Positions 5,125 to 12,218 of a stretch of 12,218 nt of DNA are shown here, piece by piece. The stretch's first letter is position 1; each line of letters opens with the position of its first letter. The position numbers were made by a program, and so were the translations under genes. Below the pieces are notes generated by a model. The model did not search any database. It saw only the letters and a list, made by a program, of their open reading frames with translations, and was not told where the DNA came from. Source of the DNA: Geobacter sp. UBA1603 (GTDB taxonomy: Bacteria > Desulfobacterota > Desulfuromonadia > Geobacterales > Pseudopelobacteraceae); contig DCNF01000056.1 in the NCBI GenBank assembly GCA_002322035.1, forward strand, positions 4,032 to 16,249, written 5' to 3'.

Positions 5125-6348
5125 ATGCCGGATCAATTATTGCGGGGAGTCATCGGCATCACGGGACTGTTACTGCTTGCGCTCTGCGTTTCCAGCAACC
5201 GCCGGGCAATTCAATGGAAGCCGGTATTCACAGCCATCCTGTTCAACCTTTTTTTTGCGCTTCTCATCCTTCAGACAGCCGTCGGCAGCGCCGTATTCCA
5301 GGGGATCAGTTCGGTGCTACTGCGCATCCTGGAGTTTTCTGCCGAAGGCACCCGCTTTGTGTTTGGCCCGCTGTTTGATGGTTTCTCCCGCACCCCCGGC
5401 TTCACCGGGTCGTCATTTGTCTTTGTGCTCGGCGCCCTGCTGCCGATCATCTTTTTCGGGGCGCTGATCAATATTCTCTATTACCTCGGCATCATGCCGC
5501 GCATTGTGCGGGGGATGGCGTACGGCCTGCGCCGGCTGTTCGGGCTTGGCGGCGCGGAAGCGACGGTCGCCGCCAGCAATATCTTTGTGGGACAGGTTCA
5601 AGGCGCCATGACCGTTGCCCCCTATCTCGCCCAGATGACCCAGGCGCAGCTGTTCCAGGTCATGGTGGTGGGGATGTCGACGGTAGGAGCCGGAATGCCG
5701 CTTGTCTATGCCGGCATGGGGGCGAAGATCGAATATGCACTGGCAGCCAACATCATGGCGGTTCCGGCGGCCATCGCCTTCGCCAAGATCATCGTACCGG
5801 AGCAGGAGGCTGTATCGGCAGAGCAGCATCTCTCGCTGACCGGTTATAACGCGGGGATAAATATTCTGGATGCCCTGGGCAAAGGAGCGATGGCAGGATG
5901 GCACGTCGTGCTGGCGATTTCGGTGATGTTGCTCGCCTTTATTCCGCTGGTCCACCTTGTCAACTGGACAATTGTAACGGCCAGCGGTAACAGCACTGAC
6001 CTTGCGACAGTGCTGGGATGGCTGTTTACTCCGCTGGCCTATCTGACCGGCATCCCTGCAGCGGATACCGGTGCCTTTGCACGCCTGATCGGCACCAAGA
6101 CAACCTTCAACGAAGTCATTGCCTTTGGCGGCATAACAACCGCCGGCCTCTCACCCAAAGGGTTCATGATGACCTGCGTGGCCCTGACCGGCTTTGCCAA
6201 TTTTACCTCGATCGCCATCCAGATCGGCGGGCTCGGTGAACTGGCCCCGTCCAGGAGAAACGATGTGGCCCGGTTCGGCATGCGCTGCGTCCTGGCAGCA
6301 AGCCTGGCGAATCTGTTGAGCGCGACAATCGCCGGGATGCTGTTCTGA
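5125..6348 (+). CDS. Concentrative nucleoside transporter (CNT/NupC) family permease
   Basis: 407 residues, close to the usual bacterial CNT length. It is an inner-membrane protein with an N-terminal hydrophobic region, a gate domain, and the paired hairpin motifs of CNTs. The hallmark GxKxxxNEFVAY appears as GTKTTFNEVIAF (323-334). GFANFTSIAIQIGG (356-369) matches the conserved GFANFSSIA segment; N359 and S362 correspond to ribose contacts in the Vibrio cholerae CNT structure, and E330 to its catalytic-site glutamate. The first hairpin, which in that structure carries Gln-Thr-Glu for the base, reads GQVQ here (156-159). Family knowledge: CNTs import nucleosides with H+ or Na+. Because the base-contact Glu is Gln, substrate range may differ (inference). 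ATG at 5125 has GAGAG six bases upstream. The gene is separated from the exported-protein gene by a hairpin and converges on the TolC-type gene. I do not assign a gene name. Confidence 0.88.
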   Translation: MPDQLLRGVIGITGLLLLALCVSSNRRAIQWKPVFTAILFNLFFALLILQTAVGSAVFQGISSVLLRILEFSAEGTRFVFGPLFDGFSRTPGFTGSSFVFVLGALLPIIFFGALINILYYLGIMPRIVRGMAYGLRRLFGLGGAEATVAASNIFVGQVQGAMTVAPYLAQMTQAQLFQVMVVGMSTVGAGMPLVYAGMGAKIEYALAANIMAVPAAIAFAKIIVPEQEAVSAEQHLSLTGYNAGINILDALGKGAMAGWHVVLAISVMLLAFIPLVHLVNWTIVTASGNSTDLATVLGWLFTPLAYLTGIPAADTGAFARLIGTKTTFNEVIAFGGITTAGLSPKGFMMTCVALTGFANFTSIAIQIGGLGELAPSRRNDVARFGMRCVLAASLANLLSATIAGMLF

Positions 6349-6450
6349 TCATACCGAAGTCTGCTCCAGCAACTGCGTGACGCGCCCACCCGGCTGTCTC
6401 CGCTGTGATCCCATGCAGTGCCTGTAGGACTCTCCCTGGCTGCCAATAAT

Positions 6451-6470
6451 ATCCGTGAACGTGCACGGAT
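6451..6470. terminator. Candidate terminator hairpin between converging genes
   Basis: ATCCGTG and CACGGAT form a perfect 7-bp stem around a 6-base loop, followed on the plus strand by TCTGTT. It lies in the 130-base gap between the stop codons of the CNT gene and the TolC-type gene, so it could serve either side. The T-run is poor. Confidence 0.35.
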
Positions 6471-6478
6471 TCTGTTCC

Positions 6479-7780
6479 CTACTCCCCCAATGTGCCGATG
6501 GCCCACTCGTAATTGACCCGCGCCACCCGATAATCACGCTGGGCCCGCGCCAGGCTGTTTTGCGCCTGCAGCAGGTTCAGCTGGGCATCATCGACTTCAA
6601 GCCGGATCTTGACCCCGTACTCATACCCCTTTTCAGCCATGGTCAGAAGTTTCTCCGCCTGCCGGACCGTTCCGGAGACCGCCTGGTGGATTTCAGCCGC
6701 CTCGCGCAGGGCATTGCCCGCCTCGCGGACTTCAAGGGCAATCGAATCAAGCAGCTTCAGTTCTTCAAGCCGGCGGGTGCGCAGTTCGCTTCTGGCCTGG
6801 ATTACCCTGCCGCTGGTCCTGAACCCGTCAAAAAACGGGAATGACAGGTGGACACCGACGTTCCAGGCTGCCCCATCGGCGCTTCGTGACGGGCCAGAAT
6901 CATCCAGGGAAAGGGTGTTCCAGCCAGCTCCCCCCTTGAGATCGAGGCGCGGCTTGTTGTCGGCATCGGCAATGGTCAGCAGCTCATCGTAAATGCCGAT
7001 TTTAAGGCGCAGATCAGAAAGTTCGGGCCTTTTTTTACGGGCGATTGCCAGGGCTCCCTCACGGTCTGAAGGGATCGGCCGGTCAAGCGTCGGGTTGGCA
7101 AGGGCGCCACTGGCATCGACCTCTCCGGGAGCAGCCAGGAGGAAACGCAGCCGCTCTCGGGTTGTGCGGACGGCGTTCTCGCTGCGAATGACCTCGGGAC
7201 GTGCATTTTCATGCGCGACTTCTGCAGCAAGTACGTCATATTCTGTCGCAAGTCCTACGGCGAGTTTTCTCCGGGCCTCCTCAAGATGCCTCTGTTTCTG
7301 TTTTTCATTCTCCAGTGCCAGTCGATGGAGCTCTTTGGCCAGCAGGATATCGTACCAGCAGGATGAAACGTCGCGCCAGGCGGCCTGGCGGTAAAGCCTC
7401 AGCTGCTCGTCGGCGGTTTTAAGGCCGACCTCGGCCGCCCGGATTGCTGCGCCGATCTTGCCCCAGGTGTACAGCGGCTGGGATACGGTAATGCCGAGAG
7501 ATCCTGATGTCTGGCGGGGCGCTGAACCGGCGGATGCCGTAAGGCTCTGATCCCTTGCCATGGCAACCGAACCCTGGAGGGCGATCTGCGGCAGGGCTGC
7601 GGCGCGTTCCTCGCGGTACCTGCCCTGCACATACTGTGCATACTCGCGCGCTTTCTCGATGTCGCGATTCTTCTCCATGGCAATTGCCAGAGCCTGTTCG
7701 AGGGTGAGTGCTTTGATTTCAGAGGCGCAACAGGCCGTTGCGGACGCCAAGACAAGGATAACTGCCAGAATGCTACGCAT
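6479..7780 (-). CDS. TolC-family outer-membrane efflux protein
   Basis: 433 residues, normal for the family. A signal peptide (MRSILAVILVLASATACCAS) precedes two repeated halves. Each half has long coiled-coil helices rich in Ala, Arg and Glu (about 30-60, 185-225, 355-425) and short amphipathic strands ending in family-type patterns such as VSQPLYTWGK and LSFPFFDGF. Family knowledge: three copies form a barrel and a periplasmic tunnel that connects to an inner-membrane pump. A lipobox is doubtful: the residues before the first Cys are ATA rather than Leu-x-Gly/Ala. Start: ATG at 7780 has AAGGTGG 11 bases upstream and puts Arg just before the hydrophobic core. A GTG at 7795 would add five polar residues. 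The start overlaps the RND gene's stop by 8 bases, so the two are translationally coupled and should work as one efflux system. The substrate is unknown. Confidence 0.93.
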   Translation of the reverse strand: MRSILAVILVLASATACCASEIKALTLEQALAIAMEKNRDIEKAREYAQYVQGRYREERAAALPQIALQGSVAMARDQSLTASAGSAPRQTSGSLGITVSQPLYTWGKIGAAIRAAEVGLKTADEQLRLYRQAAWRDVSSCWYDILLAKELHRLALENEKQKQRHLEEARRKLAVGLATEYDVLAAEVAHENARPEVIRSENAVRTTRERLRFLLAAPGEVDASGALANPTLDRPIPSDREGALAIARKKRPELSDLRLKIGIYDELLTIADADNKPRLDLKGGAGWNTLSLDDSGPSRSADGAAWNVGVHLSFPFFDGFRTSGRVIQARSELRTRRLEELKLLDSIALEVREAGNALREAAEIHQAVSGTVRQAEKLLTMAEKGYEYGVKIRLEVDDAQLNLLQAQNSLARAQRDYRVARVNYEWAIGTLGE

Positions 7781-10700
7781 GGTTTCGTGTTCCACCTTTC
7801 CATTTCCGTTTCAGCCACTCCCCCAGGTCGTCCATGCAGGTGTACATGACCGGCACCACCAGAAGCGTCAGCAGGGTCGAGGTCAGCAATCCACCGACAA
7901 CGGCGCGGGCCATGGGGGCGCGCATCTCGGCCCCAGCTCCGATCGCTAGGAACAGCGGCAGCATGCCGAAGATCATCGCCAGGGTCGTCATGATGATCGG
8001 CCTCAACCTCGTGCGTCCCGCCAGAATGACAGCTTCTCTCCGTTCAAGTCCGTCCCTGTTTCGCAGCACCTTGGCGTAGTCGACAAGCAGGATGGCGTTT
8101 TTGGTGACCAGGCCCATCAGCATGATCAGGCCGATCAGCGACATGATGTTGACCGTGTCGCCGGTCAGCTTGAGCATGCCGGCCATGCCGACGATGGAGA
8201 GCGGCAGCGAGAGCATGATGGCGAACGGCTCGAAGAAGGATTCAAACTGGGCCGCCAGAATCAGGAAGACGAAAATGACCGCCAGCAGCAGCGACTCGCC
8301 CATGTAGCCGAAGGATTCGGCCATGTCCTCTGCCTCGCCGGACAGGTTGATACTGTAGCCGGGCGGCATATTGATGCGTTTTGATGCCGCCTCCACATGC
8401 TTGACAGCCGTACCGAGCGGCAGGTCATCCAGGTTGGCCGAAACGGTTACCTGGCGGGCCAGGTCGCGGCGATTGATTTCGGTCGGCGAAGCGGCTGTCC
8501 GGAGCGTTGACAGGCTGGAAAGCGGCACAAGCCGGCTGCCTCCCGCACCGTCCGGGACCGATACCTTCACATCCGACACATGAGACATATTCTGACGTAA
8601 ATTCTCCGGAAGTCGGACACGCACATCAACGGCGTCACCGTCTTCGTCCTCGTAGGTGCTGATGGCCTCTCCGCCGATCAAGCGTCCCAGAGCAGCAACA
8701 ACATCATTGGTGGCAACACCGGCCGAAAGCGCTTTTTCCCGGTCGACAGCCAGCCGATACTCCGGTATGTCGTGCTCCAGGGTTACCGCCAGATCAACGA
8801 TACCGGGAACCGTGTAAAGCTCCTCCTTCAGCTTCTGGCCGAGCTGCTTCAGGACGGCCAGGTCATCCCCTTTCAGGTTTATATTGAGCGGTTTCTGGGC
8901 TCCGCCGATCTGCCCGACCTCCTCGATCGAAAATGTTATGCCAGCGATGGTGCGAAACTTCTCGCGCACCACCCGCTGCAGCGCGAACTGATTCCGCTTC
9001 CGCTCCTTTCGCTCCTTCAGCTTGAGATAGACCAGACCGTCGCGGACCGTGCCGTTGTCGCCGGCGCCGATGGTGGCGTAGGTGTGATCGATCTCAGGGA
9101 TTTCCTTCAGGGCGGCCAGAACGGCATTGAGGCGGTTCTCGGTCTCGGCCATTGAGGCATCGGGTGCGGTCTTGAAGGAAATCTGGAACTCCCCCTTGTC
9201 GTAGAGCGCCATGAAGGAAGACTCCAGTGACCCGAAGATGGCAATCCCGCTGACAAACGCTGCCAGTGCCAGCCCCATGACCGTCTTGCGGTGGTCGAGT
9301 GCCCAGCCGATTGCCGCCCGGTAGCGGTCTGCCGTGGCATCGAACCAGCCGTTGAACCGTTCAAGCAGGCGGGCCAGCCCTTTTCGCCGCCCCTGCAGGT
9401 GGATCGAAGGATCGTGCCAGCGGGAGGAAAGCATCGGGTCAAGGGTGAAGGAGACAAACAGCGATACCAGCACCGCAAAAGCCACGCTGATGCCGAACTG
9501 GAAGAAGAAACGCCCGACGATGCCGCGCATGAAGGCCACCGGAACAAAGACGGCCATGATCGACAGGGAAGTGGCAAATACCGCCAGTCCGATTTCGGCC
9601 GTTCCGAAACGGGAGGCTTCCATGTGGTCCTTGCCCATTTCCAGATGGCGCACGATGTTCTCGCGGACAACGATGGCATCGTCGATTAGCATGCCGATCG
9701 CCAGCGAGAGCGCCATCATGGTCATGACATTGAGGGTCATCCCCATGGCATTCATGATGATATAGGTCGAAATGACCGAAATCGGCAGGGTAACCCCGGT
9801 TATGATCGTCGAACGCCAGGAGTTGATGAAGCAGAAAACGATCAGAACGGTCAGAATGCCGCCGATAATAAGGGTTTCTTCAACGTCGGCCAGCGAATCG
9901 CGGGTCATGATCGTTCCGTCGCGGACCATGGTCAGCTCGGCTCCGGGCGGGAGTTCTTTCTGAACTTTAGCCATGGTTTTCTTGACGTTGTCGACCAGGG
10001 CGACTTCGTTGCCGCCCGACTGTTTGTAGATGTCAAGGCCGATGGCCGCTTTGCCGTTGACCAGGGCCAGCGTGCGCTTTTCCTCGATCCCGTCCGTCAC
10101 TGCGGCAACTTCACCAAGGGTGATCGGCCGGCCGTTTCTGCGGGTTACTGCCATGGTGCGGTACTGATCAGCCCGCTGCGGTTTTCCGTCAACCCGCATG
10201 GGGTATTCGGCGCTGCCCTTGGTCAGGCGCCCCAGCGGCGTGTTAGTGTTTTCCGACTTGATGCCGTTGACGATGTCATTGACACCCAGGCCGAGGCTGT
10301 CCAGCCGGGCTGGGTCAAGTTCAACCCTGATCTCGCGCTTCTGGCCGCCAACCATATCAACTTTGCCGACCCCGGCGACACTTTCAAAGCGTTTCTTGAT
10401 CTTCTTTTCCACCAGGATCGTCAGCTCGCGGGGGGACATCAGGTCTGAACGAACCGCCAGGGATGCTACCGGAGCAGCGTTGAAGTCGAGCTTCTGGATG
10501 ATCGGCTCTTCGATCCCCTGGGGCAGGATGCCGCGGATCGAGCCGATTTTGGCCCGTACTTCCTGGGCGGCATCATTGACTTTCTGCTCCAGCTGAAACT
10601 GGACCATAACCGTCGAAACACCTTCGCGGGAGGTGGAAAAGACGTGCTTGACGCCGGCGATCTGGTTGACCGATTCCTCGATCCGTTTTGATACTTCGCG

Positions 10701-10880
10701 CTCAACGGTCTCGGGGGATGCGCCGGGGAAGGTGGTCACGATCGAAACCAGGGGAAATTCGACGTTGGGGAACATCTCGACGCCAAGGCGCTTGAAGGAG
10801 AAGATACCCAGGGTAACCAGGGTCAGCATCATGACCGTGGCAAATATCGGGCGTTTGATTGAAAGGTCGGAGAGAATCAT
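7773..10880 (-). CDS. RND (HAE-type) efflux pump inner-membrane subunit
   Basis: 1035 residues, the usual length of AcrB-like pumps. Layout: TM1 (about 10-30), a large periplasmic domain to about 333, TM2-6 to about 485, TM7 near 533-550, a second periplasmic domain to about 860, and TM8-12 to about 1013. The proton-relay residues are present: D400 and D401 in GMLIDDAIVVREN, and K927 in MGLVTKNAILLVDY. R957 in RTRLRPIIMT matches the conserved Arg after it. Family knowledge: the trimer takes drugs, solvents, lipids or similar compounds from the periplasm or membrane and drives them out with protons, with a TolC-type channel and a periplasmic adaptor. The conserved MxxxxxxIKRP N-terminus fixes the ATG at 10880. 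The nearest ribosome-like AAGGA is about 15 bases off, so initiation may be weak or coupled to the gene before it, which ends 51 bases upstream. The TolC-type gene overlaps its 3' end. No adaptor gene adjoins it within this window. Confidence 0.95.
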   Translation of the reverse strand: MILSDLSIKRPIFATVMMLTLVTLGIFSFKRLGVEMFPNVEFPLVSIVTTFPGASPETVEREVSKRIEESVNQIAGVKHVFSTSREGVSTVMVQFQLEQKVNDAAQEVRAKIGSIRGILPQGIEEPIIQKLDFNAAPVASLAVRSDLMSPRELTILVEKKIKKRFESVAGVGKVDMVGGQKREIRVELDPARLDSLGLGVNDIVNGIKSENTNTPLGRLTKGSAEYPMRVDGKPQRADQYRTMAVTRRNGRPITLGEVAAVTDGIEEKRTLALVNGKAAIGLDIYKQSGGNEVALVDNVKKTMAKVQKELPPGAELTMVRDGTIMTRDSLADVEETLIIGGILTVLIVFCFINSWRSTIITGVTLPISVISTYIIMNAMGMTLNVMTMMALSLAIGMLIDDAIVVRENIVRHLEMGKDHMEASRFGTAEIGLAVFATSLSIMAVFVPVAFMRGIVGRFFFQFGISVAFAVLVSLFVSFTLDPMLSSRWHDPSIHLQGRRKGLARLLERFNGWFDATADRYRAAIGWALDHRKTVMGLALAAFVSGIAIFGSLESSFMALYDKGEFQISFKTAPDASMAETENRLNAVLAALKEIPEIDHTYATIGAGDNGTVRDGLVYLKLKERKERKRNQFALQRVVREKFRTIAGITFSIEEVGQIGGAQKPLNINLKGDDLAVLKQLGQKLKEELYTVPGIVDLAVTLEHDIPEYRLAVDREKALSAGVATNDVVAALGRLIGGEAISTYEDEDGDAVDVRVRLPENLRQNMSHVSDVKVSVPDGAGGSRLVPLSSLSTLRTAASPTEINRRDLARQVTVSANLDDLPLGTAVKHVEAASKRINMPPGYSINLSGEAEDMAESFGYMGESLLLAVIFVFLILAAQFESFFEPFAIMLSLPLSIVGMAGMLKLTGDTVNIMSLIGLIMLMGLVTKNAILLVDYAKVLRNRDGLERREAVILAGRTRLRPIIMTTLAMIFGMLPLFLAIGAGAEMRAPMARAVVGGLLTSTLLTLLVVPVMYTCMDDLGEWLKRKWKGGTRNHA

Positions 10881-10931
10881 GGTGTCGTGTACGAGTCCTT
10901 GTATGATTGCCGGCGGTTACTGCCAGCTGTT

Positions 10932-12218
10932 TTAACGCTTGCGTTCTTCGCGGTTTCTTTCGCGCTGTTCTTTGTGCTCCCGCTGCTCGTTCTTCTCCCT
11001 CTGTTCCCCGGACTGTTCCTCTCTGGATTTCAGGTGCCAGACTTTGCGCTCACGCTGGACCTGCGGTTGCACCGGGAAAGAGGTTCGTTTCTCCCGCTGC
11101 TGGAGAAGAGGCGGCGTGGAGGAGTCGGGCTGCTGTGCCGGAGCAGACGTGACCGGAGGCGCAGTGCGTGATTGGGGAACCGTGTTGGGCTGCCGGGGCT
11201 GCATCTGTTGAGCGGGCGGTGTCGCCTGGGGGGTCACCCGCGGGAAGCGTTCCCGGGTCTCCCGTACCGGCTTTGACGGCGGATCAGGCAGGGGGTGGCG
11301 GACGGTTTTTATGATCGGCATGCGGGTCTCCCGTTCGGGGCGTATCCCCGGCCGGCCTGCAATGGCGGCACTCTGGGGAGGTGCTGTCCGGGGCACCTGG
11401 TGGATCACGGTTTTCCCTTTCAGAAAATCATTCTGGTGGATGATCGTTGCCGAATGCCAGCCATGGCGGGTATTCATATAGTTTGTCCCGATCACGATCC
11501 CCTGGGTTCCCGGGGCGGTTACGTTGATGCTGAAACGGCCGTAGGTGCCGTAGCCGTAGTAGGTTTCTCCGGGAGCCAGGGGCACCCAGCCGATGGATCC
11601 GCTGTAGGAAAACCAGCCCACATAACCGGGTGACCAGTAGACATCGCCGCGGGATGGGGGGACCCAGAACCAGCCCCGGGACGGATGGCTGATCCAGCGC
11701 CCGTAATGGTGCGGCGCCCATCCCCAGCTTTCGTAGGAAACCCAGACGTAGTCACCGCGCAGCCAGACCCAGCGGCCGATCCGGTACGGCGCCCAGTCCG
11801 ACGCCACAGCGGGACGCCAGACCATGCCGTACTCCTCGACCTCAATCCAGGTACCGCCCGTGTCAAGTTCAGGGCCATAGGGTTTCAGCTCATCGGGCAG
11901 ATATGCCTCTGATCGCGAGGCCGAGGCAACACGCCGGTCACGCTGGCTGTTCCACTGTTCCCATTCATCTGGTGCGTTGAGCGGCAGCAGCTCGCTCCGG
12001 CCATTCTCCAGGGCGATCTGTTCGCCGGCCCGAATCCTGGTGCGGCTGCCTCCCCCCTCCACATAGGCCGCTCCCTTGAAAATGGAGACATCCTCCTCGC
12101 TGTTGTCCTTCATATCGATCCGCAGGCGGGTCCTGGCAGCGGGCAGCACGGTGGTGTCGTCGGCATCGATCTGCAGGTTCTGCTCTTTCGAAGCGGAAGT
12201 CCGGACAAACAGTCTGCC
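10932..12218 (-). CDS. FecR-like/DUF6600-type Trp-rich exported protein, 5' end missing
   Basis: 428 codons are open from the window edge to TAA. No start codon is in view: the reading frame stays open past a GTG at 12149, so the gene begins outside. Visible residues about 1-75 look like a FecR-type beta domain (alternating strands ending in VSIFKGAAYVE and IRAGEQIAL). Residues about 121-215 are packed with Trp/Tyr-Gly repeats (WRPAVASDWAPY, GRWVWL, WGWAPHHYGRW, GWFWVPP, VYWSPGYVGW), the pattern of DUF6600-type proteins. After a short beta-like stretch, residues 276-428 are Pro/Gln-rich and end in a charged Glu/Arg/Gln coil. Such proteins are expected outside the inner membrane, but the signal sequence would lie off the window. 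Function is unknown. FecR itself passes iron-siderophore signals to an ECF sigma factor, but no such factor or membrane anchor is seen, so that role is not claimed. It lies 51 bases upstream of the RND gene, probably in one operon. Confidence 0.85.
   Translation of the reverse strand, partial: GRLFVRTSASKEQNLQIDADDTTVLPAARTRLRIDMKDNSEEDVSIFKGAAYVEGGGSRTRIRAGEQIALENGRSELLPLNAPDEWEQWNSQRDRRVASASRSEAYLPDELKPYGPELDTGGTWIEVEEYGMVWRPAVASDWAPYRIGRWVWLRGDYVWVSYESWGWAPHHYGRWISHPSRGWFWVPPSRGDVYWSPGYVGWFSYSGSIGWVPLAPGETYYGYGTYGRFSINVTAPGTQGIVIGTNYMNTRHGWHSATIIHQNDFLKGKTVIHQVPRTAPPQSAAIAGRPGIRPERETRMPIIKTVRHPLPDPPSKPVRETRERFPRVTPQATPPAQQMQPRQPNTVPQSRTAPPVTSAPAQQPDSSTPPLLQQREKRTSFPVQPQVQRERKVWHLKSREEQSGEQREKNEQREHKEQRERNREERKR
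10953..11006 (-). repeat. Three 18-bp imperfect coding repeats (EQRExx)
   Basis: The C-terminal tail reads EQREKN, EQREHK, EQRERN (visible residues 405-422), then REERKR. This gives a charged, probably helical coil. Such tandem repeats tend to change copy number between strains. Confidence 0.6.

Noticed and set aside
12147..12149. GTG at 12149 as the start of the DUF6600-type gene
   Set aside because: The same frame stays open to the window edge with FecR-like sequence upstream, so this codon is internal and the gene is cut by the edge.
10932..12218. A full FecR/FecI iron-signalling system
   Set aside because: Only a FecR-like beta domain is visible. No ECF sigma factor, TonB receptor or FecR membrane segment is seen in the window.

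Overview
The window looks like chromosome from a Gram-negative, anaerobic or microaerobic bacterium, most likely a deltaproteobacterium of the Geobacter/Pelobacter (Desulfuromonadales) type. This is inferred from the gene mix: an A-type flavodiiron protein, a sigma-54 activator, an RND pump with a TolC-type outer-membrane protein, and a FecR-like/DUF6600 protein. The coding DNA I sampled is near 57% GC. No rRNA, tRNA, CRISPR array, transposase or phage gene was seen. Two genes are cut by the window edges.

Left block, minus strand (1-3646). A sigma-54-dependent activator with an unrecognised N-terminal domain overlaps, and is probably translationally coupled to, an MFS transporter. Beyond a 137-base gap with its own promoter-like sequence lies the N-terminal half of an FprA-type flavodiiron protein, which runs off the left edge.

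Central regulatory gap (3647-3848). This is the most interesting stretch. It is AT-rich and lies between the sigma-54 activator (minus) and a receiver-only response regulator (plus). It holds a -24/-12 sigma-54 promoter with correct geometry aimed at the response regulator. About 95 bases upstream of that promoter are an 8-bp-arm inverted repeat and a 20-bp-period direct repeat, well placed to bind the activator. A Fur-box-like sequence abuts the -24 element.

Plus-strand block (3849-6348). The response regulator is followed by a small exported Lys/Pro-rich, six-cysteine protein whose 3' part is far more AT-rich than its surroundings. A strong hairpin follows. Then comes a concentrative nucleoside transporter (CNT) family permease with a changed nucleobase-binding motif.

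Right block, minus strand (6479-12218). A FecR-like/DUF6600 Trp-rich exported protein (5' end off the window) precedes an HAE-type RND pump, whose 3' end overlaps the TolC-family gene by 8 bases. No periplasmic adaptor gene is visible in this unit. The CNT gene and the TolC gene converge across a 130-base gap. No gene-free stretch exceeds about 200 bases.

Working model (inference): the activator senses an unknown signal through its N-terminal alpha/beta domain. It switches on the divergent response-regulator/exported-protein unit through sigma-54, and may control its own operon through the same repeat sites. The RND unit is a separate envelope module.
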